A stretch of 64,000 nt of DNA from the NCBI RefSeq assembly GCF_018417475.1, contig NZ_CP054856.1, forward strand, positions 434,001 through 498,000, in the 5' to 3' direction. The notes below the pieces were generated by a model. That model searched no databases and was not told the origin of the DNA. It saw nothing but the letters and a program-made list of their open reading frames with translations. The position numbers were made by a program, and so were the translations under genes. Within the stretch, counting starts at the first letter, position 1. The number at the start of each line of letters is the position of its first letter. This stretch comes from Novosphingobium decolorationis (GTDB lineage: Bacteria; Pseudomonadota; Alphaproteobacteria; Sphingomonadales; Sphingomonadaceae). Of the stretch, positions 26,376 through 34,296 are shown piece by piece.

Positions 26376-26732
26376 TCAGTCGCGGGTGACCGCGTCGAGC
26401 ACACCTTCGTATTCCTGCTGCTCAGCCAGCGCCTGGGGCACCAGCTTGTCGCGCCCTGCACCCAGCACGCGGTCGTAGATGCCTTCGCGGTAGCCCGCGC
26501 GGTAGGCCTTGGCGGCCGCGTCGGGCGCGAAGCTGTCGACATCGGCCGGACCGTGCAGCCCGGCTGCGGCGAGCAGGCGCTCGTTGGCATCGAGCCGGTC
26601 CTTGAGGACGACCACCTCGCCCATGAGCGAGAGGACCATGCTCGCCAGCGCATCGACCGTCTCGTTCTCGAAGACGACCGGCTGGCTGCCCTTGGAGCGG
26701 GCGATACGCTCGCGGTTCTTGCGTTCCACCAT
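26376..26732 (-). CDS. small helical protein paired with the methyltransferase, paralogue of 9455
   Basis: A 118-residue protein, predicted mostly helical. DANERLLAAAGL at residues 48-59 and FAP at 68-70 align without a gap to DTLERLLREKGI and FEP in the protein at 9455. ATG 26732 has GGAG 11 bases upstream; an alternative GTG at 26744 overlaps the upstream stop as GTGA and would add 4 residues. It lies between the AllA-like gene and the methyltransferase. Function unknown; a methyltransferase partner by association. Confidence 0.65.
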   Translation of the reverse strand: MVERKNRERIARSKGSQPVVFENETVDALASMVLSLMGEVVVLKDRLDANERLLAAAGLHGPADVDSFAPDAAAKAYRAGYREGIYDRVLGAGRDKLVPQALAEQQEYEGVLDAVTRD

Positions 26733-26740
26733 CTTGAGGG

Positions 26741-27307
26741 TCACTCCGTAAGTTCGAAACGGAACACGTTGCCGGTGCGGGCGACAATGTCCTTCTTGTC
26801 GAGATCGGGGCCGTGGGCCTCTTCGGTCTCGGCGTCCTTGGCCTTGAGATCGTATCCCGTCTGGCTCGAGAGCACGACCACGATATCGGTCTCGTCCTCG
26901 ATGGCAAAGGGGAATTCGTGCCAGGTTCCAAGGTGCAGTGCGAAGCCCGCCGTACCGTCGAACCGGAATGCGCGCACCTTGGAGAGGTCGGGCAGTTCGC
27001 CTTCGCTCGGCGGTGCCATGACCGCGATGAAGGGCTTGCCGCCCAACGGCAGGAACGCCTGCGTGTGCTGGAAGTGGCGCTCCATGTAGCGCACTTCGGG
27101 TTCGCGGCGCGTCATCTGCGCCAGCGTCATCTCGACCGGGTGTTCGGAGGTGAAGCGCGTGGGATAGCTCATCCGCACAGCGCCCTTGTAGAAGTCCACC
27201 GAGACCGGCTCGACCGGTGCCTGTCGGCCCACGATGTCGCCAAACGCGGCCGTATTCTCCGCCGTGGCCTCCTCGACCGTCAGAGAAATGATGGTGTGTT
27301 CGTCCAT
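26741..27307 (-). CDS. ureidoglycolate lyase (AllA)-like family protein
   Basis: A 188-residue beta-barrel (cupin-like) protein. FGDIVG near the N-terminus, HTQAFLPLGGKPFIAVMAP at 81-99 and FALHLGTWHEFPF at 122-134 match the ureidoglycolate lyase family, which cleaves ureidoglycolate to glyoxylate and urea. No other allantoin genes are present, so a related lyase or hydrolase reaction in the local pathway is more likely. ATG 27307 has GGGGG upstream. It is the first gene of the leftward operon with the small helical protein and the methyltransferase. Confidence 0.75.
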   Translation of the reverse strand: MDEHTIISLTVEEATAENTAAFGDIVGRQAPVEPVSVDFYKGAVRMSYPTRFTSEHPVEMTLAQMTRREPEVRYMERHFQHTQAFLPLGGKPFIAVMAPPSEGELPDLSKVRAFRFDGTAGFALHLGTWHEFPFAIEDETDIVVVLSSQTGYDLKAKDAETEEAHGPDLDKKDIVARTGNVFRFELTE

Positions 27308-27394
27308 TGGTAATGTCCCCCCGCCCGATGTTGTGCCCGGGCTTTGCAGGACGACACTTTGACCCCTCGGGCACCTTGGCGCGGACTGGATCGT

Positions 27395-27421
27395 CATCCT
27401 GTCCGGCTAGCGGACAGGATG
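27395..27421. promoter_or_regulatory. perfect 11-base-arm palindrome upstream of the AllA-like operon
   Basis: CATCCTGTCCG, five bases, CGGACAGGATG. It lies 88 bases upstream of the AllA-like ATG and 60 bases downstream of the hydrolase stop, with no T-tract. It could be an operator or a weak bidirectional terminator. The core CCTGTCC-N-GGACAGG recurs at three other sites in the window. Confidence 0.45.
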
Positions 27422-27480
27422 GCGTTCAGATTGGTCACCAGAGCCCCACTGCAAGGGGGCGAATGGCGGATGCGACCTGG

Positions 27481-28392
27481 TTACTTGGCCATCAGGCGCG
27501 CCGGAAGCGCGTCGGTGATCCGGGCATCGAGTGCGGATTTCGCAGCCGCATCGCCCTGCCCGTAGGCTTCGAGGAATAGCCCCACGTAGCGGTTGGCAAG
27601 GTCGATCTGGGCCAGCTGCGGCGGACCGGGCTGGCTGTCATCGCAGATGATGCCACCGAAATAGTGGTTCGCGCCCTGCAGAACCAGACCGTAGCGGTTC
27701 CCGCCTTCGGCGGCCGCGTCGAACGGTGCAAGGTGGCCCTTCCACGCCTCGCTCTCGGGATCGTCGATGCTCGGAGGATTGTCGATCGTGCCGGTCTGGA
27801 TAAGCGCAGGAACAGCAATCTTGCCATAGCCTTCAGCCGTCATCAGCACCGGCACGGGCGCGGGCGGCGAAAAGGCGACCACGGCCTTGGCCAGACGCGG
27901 ATAGAACGGCGCCGAAATTCCCTCAGGCGCCACGCCTTGCGAACCGCCCAGCGTCGTCGCGACAAGGCCGCCGTAGGAGTGGCCTGCCGCAATGAAGGGC
28001 GTATCACCAATCGCGGCGATGAGCAGGCGCATGTCCTCGATGCGGGTTTTCCAGCTGGCTAGGCCCGGGAAGTCCTTGGTCCGCGGATGTTCGCGCGAAT
28101 CCACGTGAAGCGGGGCGAGCACATGATACCCGGCTGCGATCCACGGCGCGAGAATGAGGTCATAGTGCCAGGGCGCGGAACCCGCGCCATGCGAGAAGAG
28201 GATGGTTCCGCGCACCGTACCTTCGGGCACCCACTCGCTCACCGAGACCTCACGGCCTCCCGGAGCCATGAGTGTGCGCGTGGCCCTAGCAGGCTGGTCC
28301 AGAGCCAGCACCGGCCTTGCCGCCAGCGCCGCTGCCAAAGCCAGCGATCCACCCAGGACCATACGGCGCGAATGCGCGGAACCCATCGTCAT
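27481..28392 (-). CDS. exported alpha/beta hydrolase
   Basis: A 303-residue hydrolase. The N-terminus MTMGSAHSRRMVLGGSLALAA is a twin-arginine-like signal ending near ARPVLA. The nucleophile motif is AAGHSYGGLVAT, with an oxyanion region FSHGAGSAPWHY and a late NHYFGG that may carry the catalytic histidine. It resembles dienelactone hydrolase and platelet-activating-factor acetylhydrolase types. The start is 3 bases after the cytochrome c stop, so the two are co-transcribed. Probably hydrolyses an ester in the periplasm. Confidence 0.8.
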   Translation of the reverse strand: MTMGSAHSRRMVLGGSLALAAALAARPVLALDQPARATRTLMAPGGREVSVSEWVPEGTVRGTILFSHGAGSAPWHYDLILAPWIAAGYHVLAPLHVDSREHPRTKDFPGLASWKTRIEDMRLLIAAIGDTPFIAAGHSYGGLVATTLGGSQGVAPEGISAPFYPRLAKAVVAFSPPAPVPVLMTAEGYGKIAVPALIQTGTIDNPPSIDDPESEAWKGHLAPFDAAAEGGNRYGLVLQGANHYFGGIICDDSQPGPPQLAQIDLANRYVGLFLEAYGQGDAAAKSALDARITDALPARLMAK

Positions 28393-28394
28393 GC

Positions 28395-28781
28395 TTACTT
28401 GCCCGCTGCCTTCATGTATTCGATCAGCGACTTGCGGTCTTCCGGCTTGGGAAGGCCGGCAAAGACCATCGACGTGCCCGGAACAACCGTCGCGGGGCGG
28501 GTCAGCCACTTGTCGAGGGTCTTTTCATCCCAGGTCAGGTTGGCCTTCTGCATGGCGGCCGAGTACTTGAAGTTCTTTACCGAGCCCGCCTTGCGGCCGA
28601 CAACACCGGCGAGGTTCGGACCGACCTTGTTGGCGCCGCCCTTGTTCACCGTGTGGCAAGCCATGCAGCGCATGAACAGCTGCTTGCCGCGCGCCGCATC
28701 GGCCGAGGCGACCGAGGGTGCGAGCATGGCCGTAGCCGCGGCGACCATGGAGAGAGTGGAGAGCGAGACGATCTTCCGCAT
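28395..28781 (-). CDS. class I cytochrome c
   Basis: A 128-residue periplasmic protein with a cleavable signal (about residues 1-27, ending SVASA), the haem site CMACH at 39-43 and a likely axial methionine in PGTSMVF (Met105). It resembles cytochrome c2/c550 electron carriers. In this context it could accept electrons from the FAD-linked oxidase at 11297, as PchC does for p-cresol dehydrogenase; that is inference. It begins a two-gene unit with the hydrolase. Confidence 0.9.
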   Translation of the reverse strand: MRKIVSLSTLSMVAAATAMLAPSVASADAARGKQLFMRCMACHTVNKGGANKVGPNLAGVVGRKAGSVKNFKYSAAMQKANLTWDEKTLDKWLTRPATVVPGTSMVFAGLPKPEDRKSLIEYMKAAGK

Positions 28782-28836
28782 GAAATCCTGTGTCCTTCCT
28801 TGCAGGCCTGAGCCTTGATTAACCGCTTCTCTTTAG

Positions 28837-28849
28837 CAGGTTCTACCTG
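28837..28849. promoter_or_regulatory. short palindrome CAGGT-TCT-ACCTG upstream of cytochrome c
   Basis: Lies 56 bases upstream of the cytochrome c ATG in a 182-bp gap that also has an AT-rich run near 28890. A candidate operator or promoter element; nothing else supports it. Confidence 0.25.
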
Positions 28850-28963
28850 TCTGAAAGCTGCACCAAAGTGCTGTGCCTGCGCGCTTTTCGATTAATTGTT
28901 ATAAAATGTAGCCATTTACGCCACGGCGTCGGGAAAGGTTTGCACCCTTTATCCGCGCAGCGG

Positions 28964-30109
28964 TCAACGATGTGTTGCAAGCCAGCGCTGCGCACGCAAG
29001 CGCGCATTCACTCGAATATCCGCCCAGAACAAACCTATGTCGTGATAATGCATCACTCCGGTCCCGGGCAGCGGCTCCAGGCCGAGCCCCGGCGCGGGAT
29101 AGACCACCAGCATTCCACGCTCGCAACGGGCAGCGACCACCCCCTTGCGCAAGGGCTTCATCGGACCAAAGCCGGGCGAACCGGGCACCACGCCCTTGGC
29201 CTGTGCCGAAAGGCTGGACGGCTGGCTGCGCTCAAAGGTGACCGGGTTCACGCAGACCATCTGCTGCCCGGGCTGCGCGCCGTAGATATCGGTAAAGCTC
29301 TTCTCGTAGGCCGAGACGATCGGATCAAGCTTGGTTCCCGCGAGAATGGCGTTCCACTGGACAAGGCATCCGGTCTGGTCGGCATGGTCGCACACGGGCA
29401 CGGACCCGAAGCGCAGCGGCACTTCGGCCTCGGCAATGTTGATGCCCACTATGTAGGCCGCGACGAGGCGCTCCTGCAGGGGCGTTCCTGCAACCTTCTT
29501 CTCAAGAAGATCGCCCACGTGCTTGCCGCCCTGGCTGTGCCCGGCAAGAATGAACGGGCGCCCCTCCCCGATGTGCTCCAGGAACCAGTCGAAGGCGCGC
29601 TCGACGTCAGTATAGGCCAGGGCATAGGCCGCGTCGGTATGAGGGCGTGAGCGCAAGGCGTTGGCGCTCGCCGCACGGTAGCGCGGGGACCAGATTTCGC
29701 AGCACGCCGAGAACGCACTGGCCTGGCGCTGGACCACGCTCTCATCGGTCCAGCGGTTCGCCTCGGCATCGGCCGGGTCCTGGGTCCAGTCATCCTCTTG
29801 GGACAGGAAAGTCGTGGGGTGGACGTAGAACACGGCAACGCCCGGATCGGCGGTGTTTGGAGTTGCGCCTTGCGGCAGGGCTCCGGCCGGCCCCGGCCCT
29901 TCAGGTCCCGCCGACCACATGGCCGGATCGGCGTAATCGGGGGGCGTAACCGCGCCTTCGCGCACCTCGCGCGCACCTTCTTCCAGTTGCGCGGGGGTAG
30001 GAACGGGGCCCACGCCCTGTGCGAGCACGCAAGGGCTCGCGCACGCCAGCGCGGCTCCCAGCGCCGCGCGCGTCAGCCAGCCTGTGTGGATCGGTCCAGT
30101 CCTGACCAT
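28964..30109 (-). CDS. exported DUF3089-family alpha/beta hydrolase (lipase-like)
   Basis: A 381-residue protein with a signal peptide (residues 1-30, ending CVLAQ). The DUF3089 signature FYVHPTTFLSQEDDW is present, with YTDVERAFDWFL before the nucleophile elbow ILAGHSQGGKHV, and a late MHYHDIGLFW holding the likely catalytic histidine. ATG 30109 has a strong AAAGGGGGGAACG site; the longer frame starting at 30199 overlaps the upstream gene and was rejected. It is the last gene of a unit with the hydrolase and transporter upstream. Confidence 0.85.
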   Translation of the reverse strand: MVRTGPIHTGWLTRAALGAALACASPCVLAQGVGPVPTPAQLEEGAREVREGAVTPPDYADPAMWSAGPEGPGPAGALPQGATPNTADPGVAVFYVHPTTFLSQEDDWTQDPADAEANRWTDESVVQRQASAFSACCEIWSPRYRAASANALRSRPHTDAAYALAYTDVERAFDWFLEHIGEGRPFILAGHSQGGKHVGDLLEKKVAGTPLQERLVAAYIVGINIAEAEVPLRFGSVPVCDHADQTGCLVQWNAILAGTKLDPIVSAYEKSFTDIYGAQPGQQMVCVNPVTFERSQPSSLSAQAKGVVPGSPGFGPMKPLRKGVVAARCERGMLVVYPAPGLGLEPLPGTGVMHYHDIGLFWADIRVNARLRAQRWLATHR

Positions 30110-30123
30110 CGTTCCCCCCTTTG

Positions 30124-30951
30124 TCAGTGTCCGTCGAGAAAGGCGCGTAGATCGCCCGCGAAGGCTTCGTCGGCAAAGGCCAGGAAGCCGTGCCCGCACC
30201 CTTCCAGTTCGCGGTAGATCCCGCGTTCGAGCAGTCCTGCCGCCTCGCCCGTTACCGCGTTCAGGTCATCCTCGCTGTTGAGGATGAGCGCGCGGTGCGG
30301 CAGTGCCGAGAGGACCGCGATCAGATCGTAGTCGAAGACCGCGCAATAGCCCCAGTCCATACGCTCGCCCAGGCGCAGGCATTCGGCCATCGCGACCTGT
30401 CGCTGCGCGCCATCAAGGCGGCGATCGGCAAAGCTCGACTGGAAGGCATGGAGCTGTTCGGCACGTGCAAGGCTTCCATCCACGGGCGGGAACATGCCAT
30501 CGATCCCGCGCAGCATGTCCTGGCGGGCCGCCTCTCCGAACGCGGGCAGGCTGCAGAATACCAGGTGCCGCACGCGGCTATCGTGCCGGGCCAGTTCGGC
30601 GGCGAGGACAGAGCCGGTGTGATGGCCCATCGCATCATAGCGGGTAAGTGCGAAGCCCTCATCTGCGGCCAGGACTTCGAGCCCTTCGGACAGCGCCGCA
30701 GCGAGTGCCTCGAGCGAAGCCGGCTCGGGCGGCGCATCGCTTTGCCCATAGCCCGGCGTATCGGGGGCGATGACCCACCGGTCCCGGCTCATCAGCGCCA
30801 GCACGGCGTCCCAGTCGCCACCGTGGCTCGGCGTCTGGTGGAAGCAGACCAGCGGCGGCGCGACCGGCACGGCTTCCGGCTCCGCAATCCGCACGTGCAG
30901 CTGCCCGAAACGGGAGGGGACGTACGCACGGCGGAGCCGGGAATGCTGCAT
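30124..30951 (-). CDS. alpha/beta hydrolase-fold protein with GHHTG in place of GxSxG
   Basis: A 275-residue cytoplasmic protein of MhpC-like fold. FHQTPSHGGDW forms the oxyanion region and APDTPGYGQSD follows. At the nucleophile elbow it reads DAMGHHTGS (109-113), so His111 stands where serine is expected. EGCGHGFLAF near the end supplies the usual histidine. It may use another nucleophile or act as a lyase. The start is 8 bases after the transporter stop. Confidence 0.8.
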   Translation of the reverse strand: MQHSRLRRAYVPSRFGQLHVRIAEPEAVPVAPPLVCFHQTPSHGGDWDAVLALMSRDRWVIAPDTPGYGQSDAPPEPASLEALAAALSEGLEVLAADEGFALTRYDAMGHHTGSVLAAELARHDSRVRHLVFCSLPAFGEAARQDMLRGIDGMFPPVDGSLARAEQLHAFQSSFADRRLDGAQRQVAMAECLRLGERMDWGYCAVFDYDLIAVLSALPHRALILNSEDDLNAVTGEAAGLLERGIYRELEGCGHGFLAFADEAFAGDLRAFLDGH

Positions 30952-30959
30952 GGCAGGGA

Positions 30960-32375
30960 TCAGTCCTTGGCGATGCGATAGCGCGAGAAGACGATGAGGC
31001 TGACAACCTGCAGCGCCGCCGGGATCAGGCTGTAGAGCAGCAGGATGCCCGTAATCGCATGCGGGGTCTGATCAACCGCGCCGCCCTTGGAGGAGACAAA
31101 GCCGAAGGCGCTCATCACGAGGCCCGCGATGACCGGGCCCAGAGCGAAGGACAGCTTCTCGATGGCGGAGAAAAGCCCGGCGAAGACACCCTCGTTCGCA
31201 GTGCCGGCCCGGCGGCGCTGGAAGTCGATGGTGTCGGTCAGCATCGAGAGCGCCAGCATGATGAAGGCCGCGTTGCTGATCCCGATCAGCGCGCCGCGCA
31301 CCAGCACGAGGAGGTGCTGCGTGCCGAGCACACCGACGCCGGGCAGCGTCATGATCTCGTCGGTGGCAGGCGCCATCCAGTACCAGGACACGGTCACCGC
31401 GGTCCACATGGCCGAGGCGAAGACATAAGTCTTCTCCTTGCCCCAGCGGCGCGAGAGCGTGAACCACAGCGGCTGCGCGGCAATGCCCGCAATCGACATC
31501 ACAAGAATGAAGGCCGGAATGATCCAGACCGCCTGGAGCGCATAGAGGAAGACAAAACCGATCACGGTATAGCCCGAAGCCTGCCCGATGTTCTGGATCA
31601 GGCAGGTGAGGACCAGGACCAGGTAAGGCTTGTTGGTGCCGATCACCTTGAGCTGGCTGATGAGGCTTCCCTGTACGGAATCGTCCTCGATCATCGGCAC
31701 GCGGGCAAGCCCGATGGCGGTCACCAGCATGGTCACCAGGCACACCGCGCCCAGCGTGAACGCCATGACCGTCCAGCCATGCTCGCCCCCGCCCAGCCAG
31801 TAGATCATCGGCTGCGCGACCCCGACACCGACAAGGACGCCGAAGGTCGAGAAGATCATGCGGAAGATCATGATCCGGGTGCGCTCGTGCGGGTCGGGCG
31901 AAAGCGTCGCGGCGATCGCGAGATAGGGCACCGAGAACATCGAGAATGCGGTCGATGCCAGGAAGAACAGAAGACAGGTGAGCGCCGCCGAGACCATCGG
32001 GCTTGCGCTTTCGGTCAGGGTGAAGAGCGCGACGAAGCCAAGGCTGGTCAGGATGGCGCCGCCCACCAGGAACGGCGTGCGCCCGTAGAGCTTGCGCACT
32101 CGGTCCGACCAGGCGCCGACAAGCGGGTCACAGGCGATCAGCCAGAGCTTGGGAATGAGCACGACAAGCCCGGCCAGCCAGGCCTCGACGCCGAGCATCG
32201 TGGTCATGAACAGCGGCAGCAGCACGGCGGGCGTGTCGCGGAAAACCTGCGCGCCCAGCTGGCCCGTACCATACCGCAACAGGACGGATGTGGCGACCTT
32301 GCCGCCATCCGGACCGGACGGGAGAGACACGGTCGAAGGCGGGGGCACGGCACCGCTCGGGGAGAGATCGGTCAT
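30960..32375 (-). CDS. MFS transporter, glycoside-pentoside-hexuronide (GPH) cation symporter type
   Basis: A 471-residue protein with about 12 hydrophobic spans. DPLVGAWSDRVRKLYGRTPFLV after the second span is the GPH/MelB-like loop signature. GPH members import sugars and sugar-like acids with Na+ or H+; many in sphingomonads serve terpenoid, lignan or glycoside clusters. It is the only transporter recognised in the catabolic region and would take up the substrate across the inner membrane. It is first of a unit with two hydrolases downstream. Confidence 0.85.
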   Translation of the reverse strand: MTDLSPSGAVPPPSTVSLPSGPDGGKVATSVLLRYGTGQLGAQVFRDTPAVLLPLFMTTMLGVEAWLAGLVVLIPKLWLIACDPLVGAWSDRVRKLYGRTPFLVGGAILTSLGFVALFTLTESASPMVSAALTCLLFFLASTAFSMFSVPYLAIAATLSPDPHERTRIMIFRMIFSTFGVLVGVGVAQPMIYWLGGGEHGWTVMAFTLGAVCLVTMLVTAIGLARVPMIEDDSVQGSLISQLKVIGTNKPYLVLVLTCLIQNIGQASGYTVIGFVFLYALQAVWIIPAFILVMSIAGIAAQPLWFTLSRRWGKEKTYVFASAMWTAVTVSWYWMAPATDEIMTLPGVGVLGTQHLLVLVRGALIGISNAAFIMLALSMLTDTIDFQRRRAGTANEGVFAGLFSAIEKLSFALGPVIAGLVMSAFGFVSSKGGAVDQTPHAITGILLLYSLIPAALQVVSLIVFSRYRIAKD

Positions 32376-32523
32376 CGAGGGGGGAAGCTCCGAATAAGTC
32401 CATGTGCCAATTGCGTTAAATCAAGGATCTTCAACGCAAGGCGTCTATGGCCGAGTGGTGTTCTCCTTTCGCCGCGTGCACGCACTGCTTTAGGGATACG
32501 CTATCCGACAGGCGGAATGAATT

Positions 32524-33240
32524 TCACCAGGCGACGTCTTCACCAAGAAGGTTGACGAAGCGTCCGGTGTCCACAGGGCCCAGGCTTGCAATCACGTCTA
32601 GCTGCCTGGCGACGCTTTCCTCCACACTCCAGGTCGCAGCCGGGCCGCCCAGATCGGTGCGCGTCCAGCCCGGCGCCATGGACACAAGCGTGATGCCCTC
32701 CCCGCCCAGATCAATCGACAAACCCTTCATCACCATGTTGAGGGCCGCCTTGCTCGAACGGTAGGCGTGGCTCTGGCCCATGGTGTTGGCCGTGATCGAG
32801 CCGAGGTCCGATCCCATCATCACCACCAGCGGCTGCGCGCTGCGACGCAGGTTCGCGCGCAAGGCCACGGTCAGCCGGAAGGGCGCGATGGTGTTCACCC
32901 GAAGGATCTCTTCCCAGAGCGCGTAGTCCATGCCCTCGAGCGACTGGCGCTGCGCATCACTGTTCCAGCTCCCCCCGTAAAGCCCCGCATTGTTGACGAG
33001 GACATCGACGGTCTCGTCCCCCAGTCGCTGGACGAATGCTGTAAGCGAATCCGCGTCCGCCACGTCGAGGGTTTCGATGCGGACACGCTCTGGATACTGG
33101 GACGCGAGGGCCGAGAGCGGCTCGGCCGCCTGCAGATCGCGGGCGGTTGCAATGACCCGCTGACCGGCAGCCGCCAGTTGCCGGACATATTCCAGGCCAA
33201 TGCCGCGATTGGCGCCCGTAACGAGCCAGGTTCGGGTCAT
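32524..33240 (-). CDS. SDR family oxidoreductase
   Basis: A 238-residue short-chain dehydrogenase. TGANRGIGLEY at residues 8-18 binds the cofactor, NNAG follows, and YRSSKAAL holds the catalytic Tyr and Lys. This is the C-factor/carbonyl-reductase-like type. The preceding hydrolase gene stops at 33263, 22 bases upstream of the ATG, so they share a leftward transcript. The substrate is unknown. Confidence 0.88.
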   Translation of the reverse strand: MTRTWLVTGANRGIGLEYVRQLAAAGQRVIATARDLQAAEPLSALASQYPERVRIETLDVADADSLTAFVQRLGDETVDVLVNNAGLYGGSWNSDAQRQSLEGMDYALWEEILRVNTIAPFRLTVALRANLRRSAQPLVVMMGSDLGSITANTMGQSHAYRSSKAALNMVMKGLSIDLGGEGITLVSMAPGWTRTDLGGPAATWSVEESVARQLDVIASLGPVDTGRFVNLLGEDVAW

Positions 33241-33262
33241 GCGGATAACTCCTTGGGTGCGA

Positions 33263-34282
33263 TCAATCGGCCTTGGTGAAGCCTTCGGCCTCGATCCACC
33301 AGGCGAACTCCTCGATCCAATGGTCCTGCGTGCCCCCTGTCTTCTTCATGCCGAAACCGTGTCCACCGCGCTCGTAGCGGTGCGTCTCCGGGGTGTAGCC
33401 CGCCTCCCTGAGGGCGGCCTCCCAGGCATCGAAGCCCTGCCCCACCGCGACATCGTCCTGCGCGACCGCCATGAACATCGGCGCGAGCCGTCCGGGCGCA
33501 GGTGTGGGGGCCGGGCGCAGCCAAGGCTCATTGGGCGTGCCTTCGGGCCAGGGCAGGTTCGCGGGCGGAAGCTCGGGCAGGCGCTCCCCGAACGGAAAAC
33601 CATAAATGAGCCCGGTGAAATCGGGCCGCGCGCCCTCTTGGGCCAGCGCCATCTTGCCCGCGACGTGCCCGCCCGCGGAGAAGCCGACCGCACCGATACG
33701 GTTCGGTGCGATCCCGTAGTCCTTGGCGCGCCCACGAATGAGGCGCAGAGCCTCCAGGCCATCCGCCACGCCCGGCTCGCCGCCGACACCGGGACGCATG
33801 GTCGTGTTGACGCGCGTGCGCATCGCCTCGTTGGTCTCACCCGGAGGGGTCTGGATCAGCCGGTACTTGAGGACGAAGGCCGCAATCCCATGGTCAGCCA
33901 GCCACTGCGCCACTCGCGAGCCTTCGTGGTGGATCGCCAGAAGGCGGAAACCACCGCCCGGCGCCACGATCACCGCCGCGCCCGTAGCCTTGGCCGGATC
34001 GGGCAGGAAGGCCTGGTAACTGGGCACCGTGACGTTCCAGAGGCTCTCCCCGCCGTCGCGCGCTTCTTCGGTGACCGGCTGGTCGATGAGCCCGGGCCAA
34101 TCCGGGTCCACCGGTGCGCCCTGCGGCCAGATCGCTTCGGGAGCCAGCACGCGCACGCCGTCTGCCTGGAGGCCGGGCGCAGTTGCCTCCAGGCCCGTGG
34201 GGCGTACCGTTCCGGCTGCGTGCAGCGGCGTGGCCAAGGTCAGGGCCACCAGGGCCGCGCCCATGAACAGGTTCGATTTCAT
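33263..34282 (-). CDS. exported alpha/beta hydrolase (acetyl-xylan-esterase/BD-FAE-like)
   Basis: A 339-residue protein with a signal peptide (MKSNLFMGAALVALTLATPLHA). It has APGGGFRLLAIHHEG for the oxyanion hole, the nucleophile elbow VGFSAGGHVAG, QDDVAVGQG with the likely aspartate and YERGGHGFGM with the histidine. ATG 34282 has AAGGGAG upstream; the longer frame to 34357 was rejected. It is one of several exported esterases encoded in this stretch, pointing to an ester- or lactone-bearing substrate. Confidence 0.85.
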   Translation of the reverse strand: MKSNLFMGAALVALTLATPLHAAGTVRPTGLEATAPGLQADGVRVLAPEAIWPQGAPVDPDWPGLIDQPVTEEARDGGESLWNVTVPSYQAFLPDPAKATGAAVIVAPGGGFRLLAIHHEGSRVAQWLADHGIAAFVLKYRLIQTPPGETNEAMRTRVNTTMRPGVGGEPGVADGLEALRLIRGRAKDYGIAPNRIGAVGFSAGGHVAGKMALAQEGARPDFTGLIYGFPFGERLPELPPANLPWPEGTPNEPWLRPAPTPAPGRLAPMFMAVAQDDVAVGQGFDAWEAALREAGYTPETHRYERGGHGFGMKKTGGTQDHWIEEFAWWIEAEGFTKAD

Positions 34283-34296
34283 CTCGCGTTGCTCCC

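Noticed and set aside
32450..32520. A tRNA-like start (TATGGCCGAGTGG) upstream of the transporter gene
   Set aside because: No matching acceptor, anticodon or T-arm could be built downstream.
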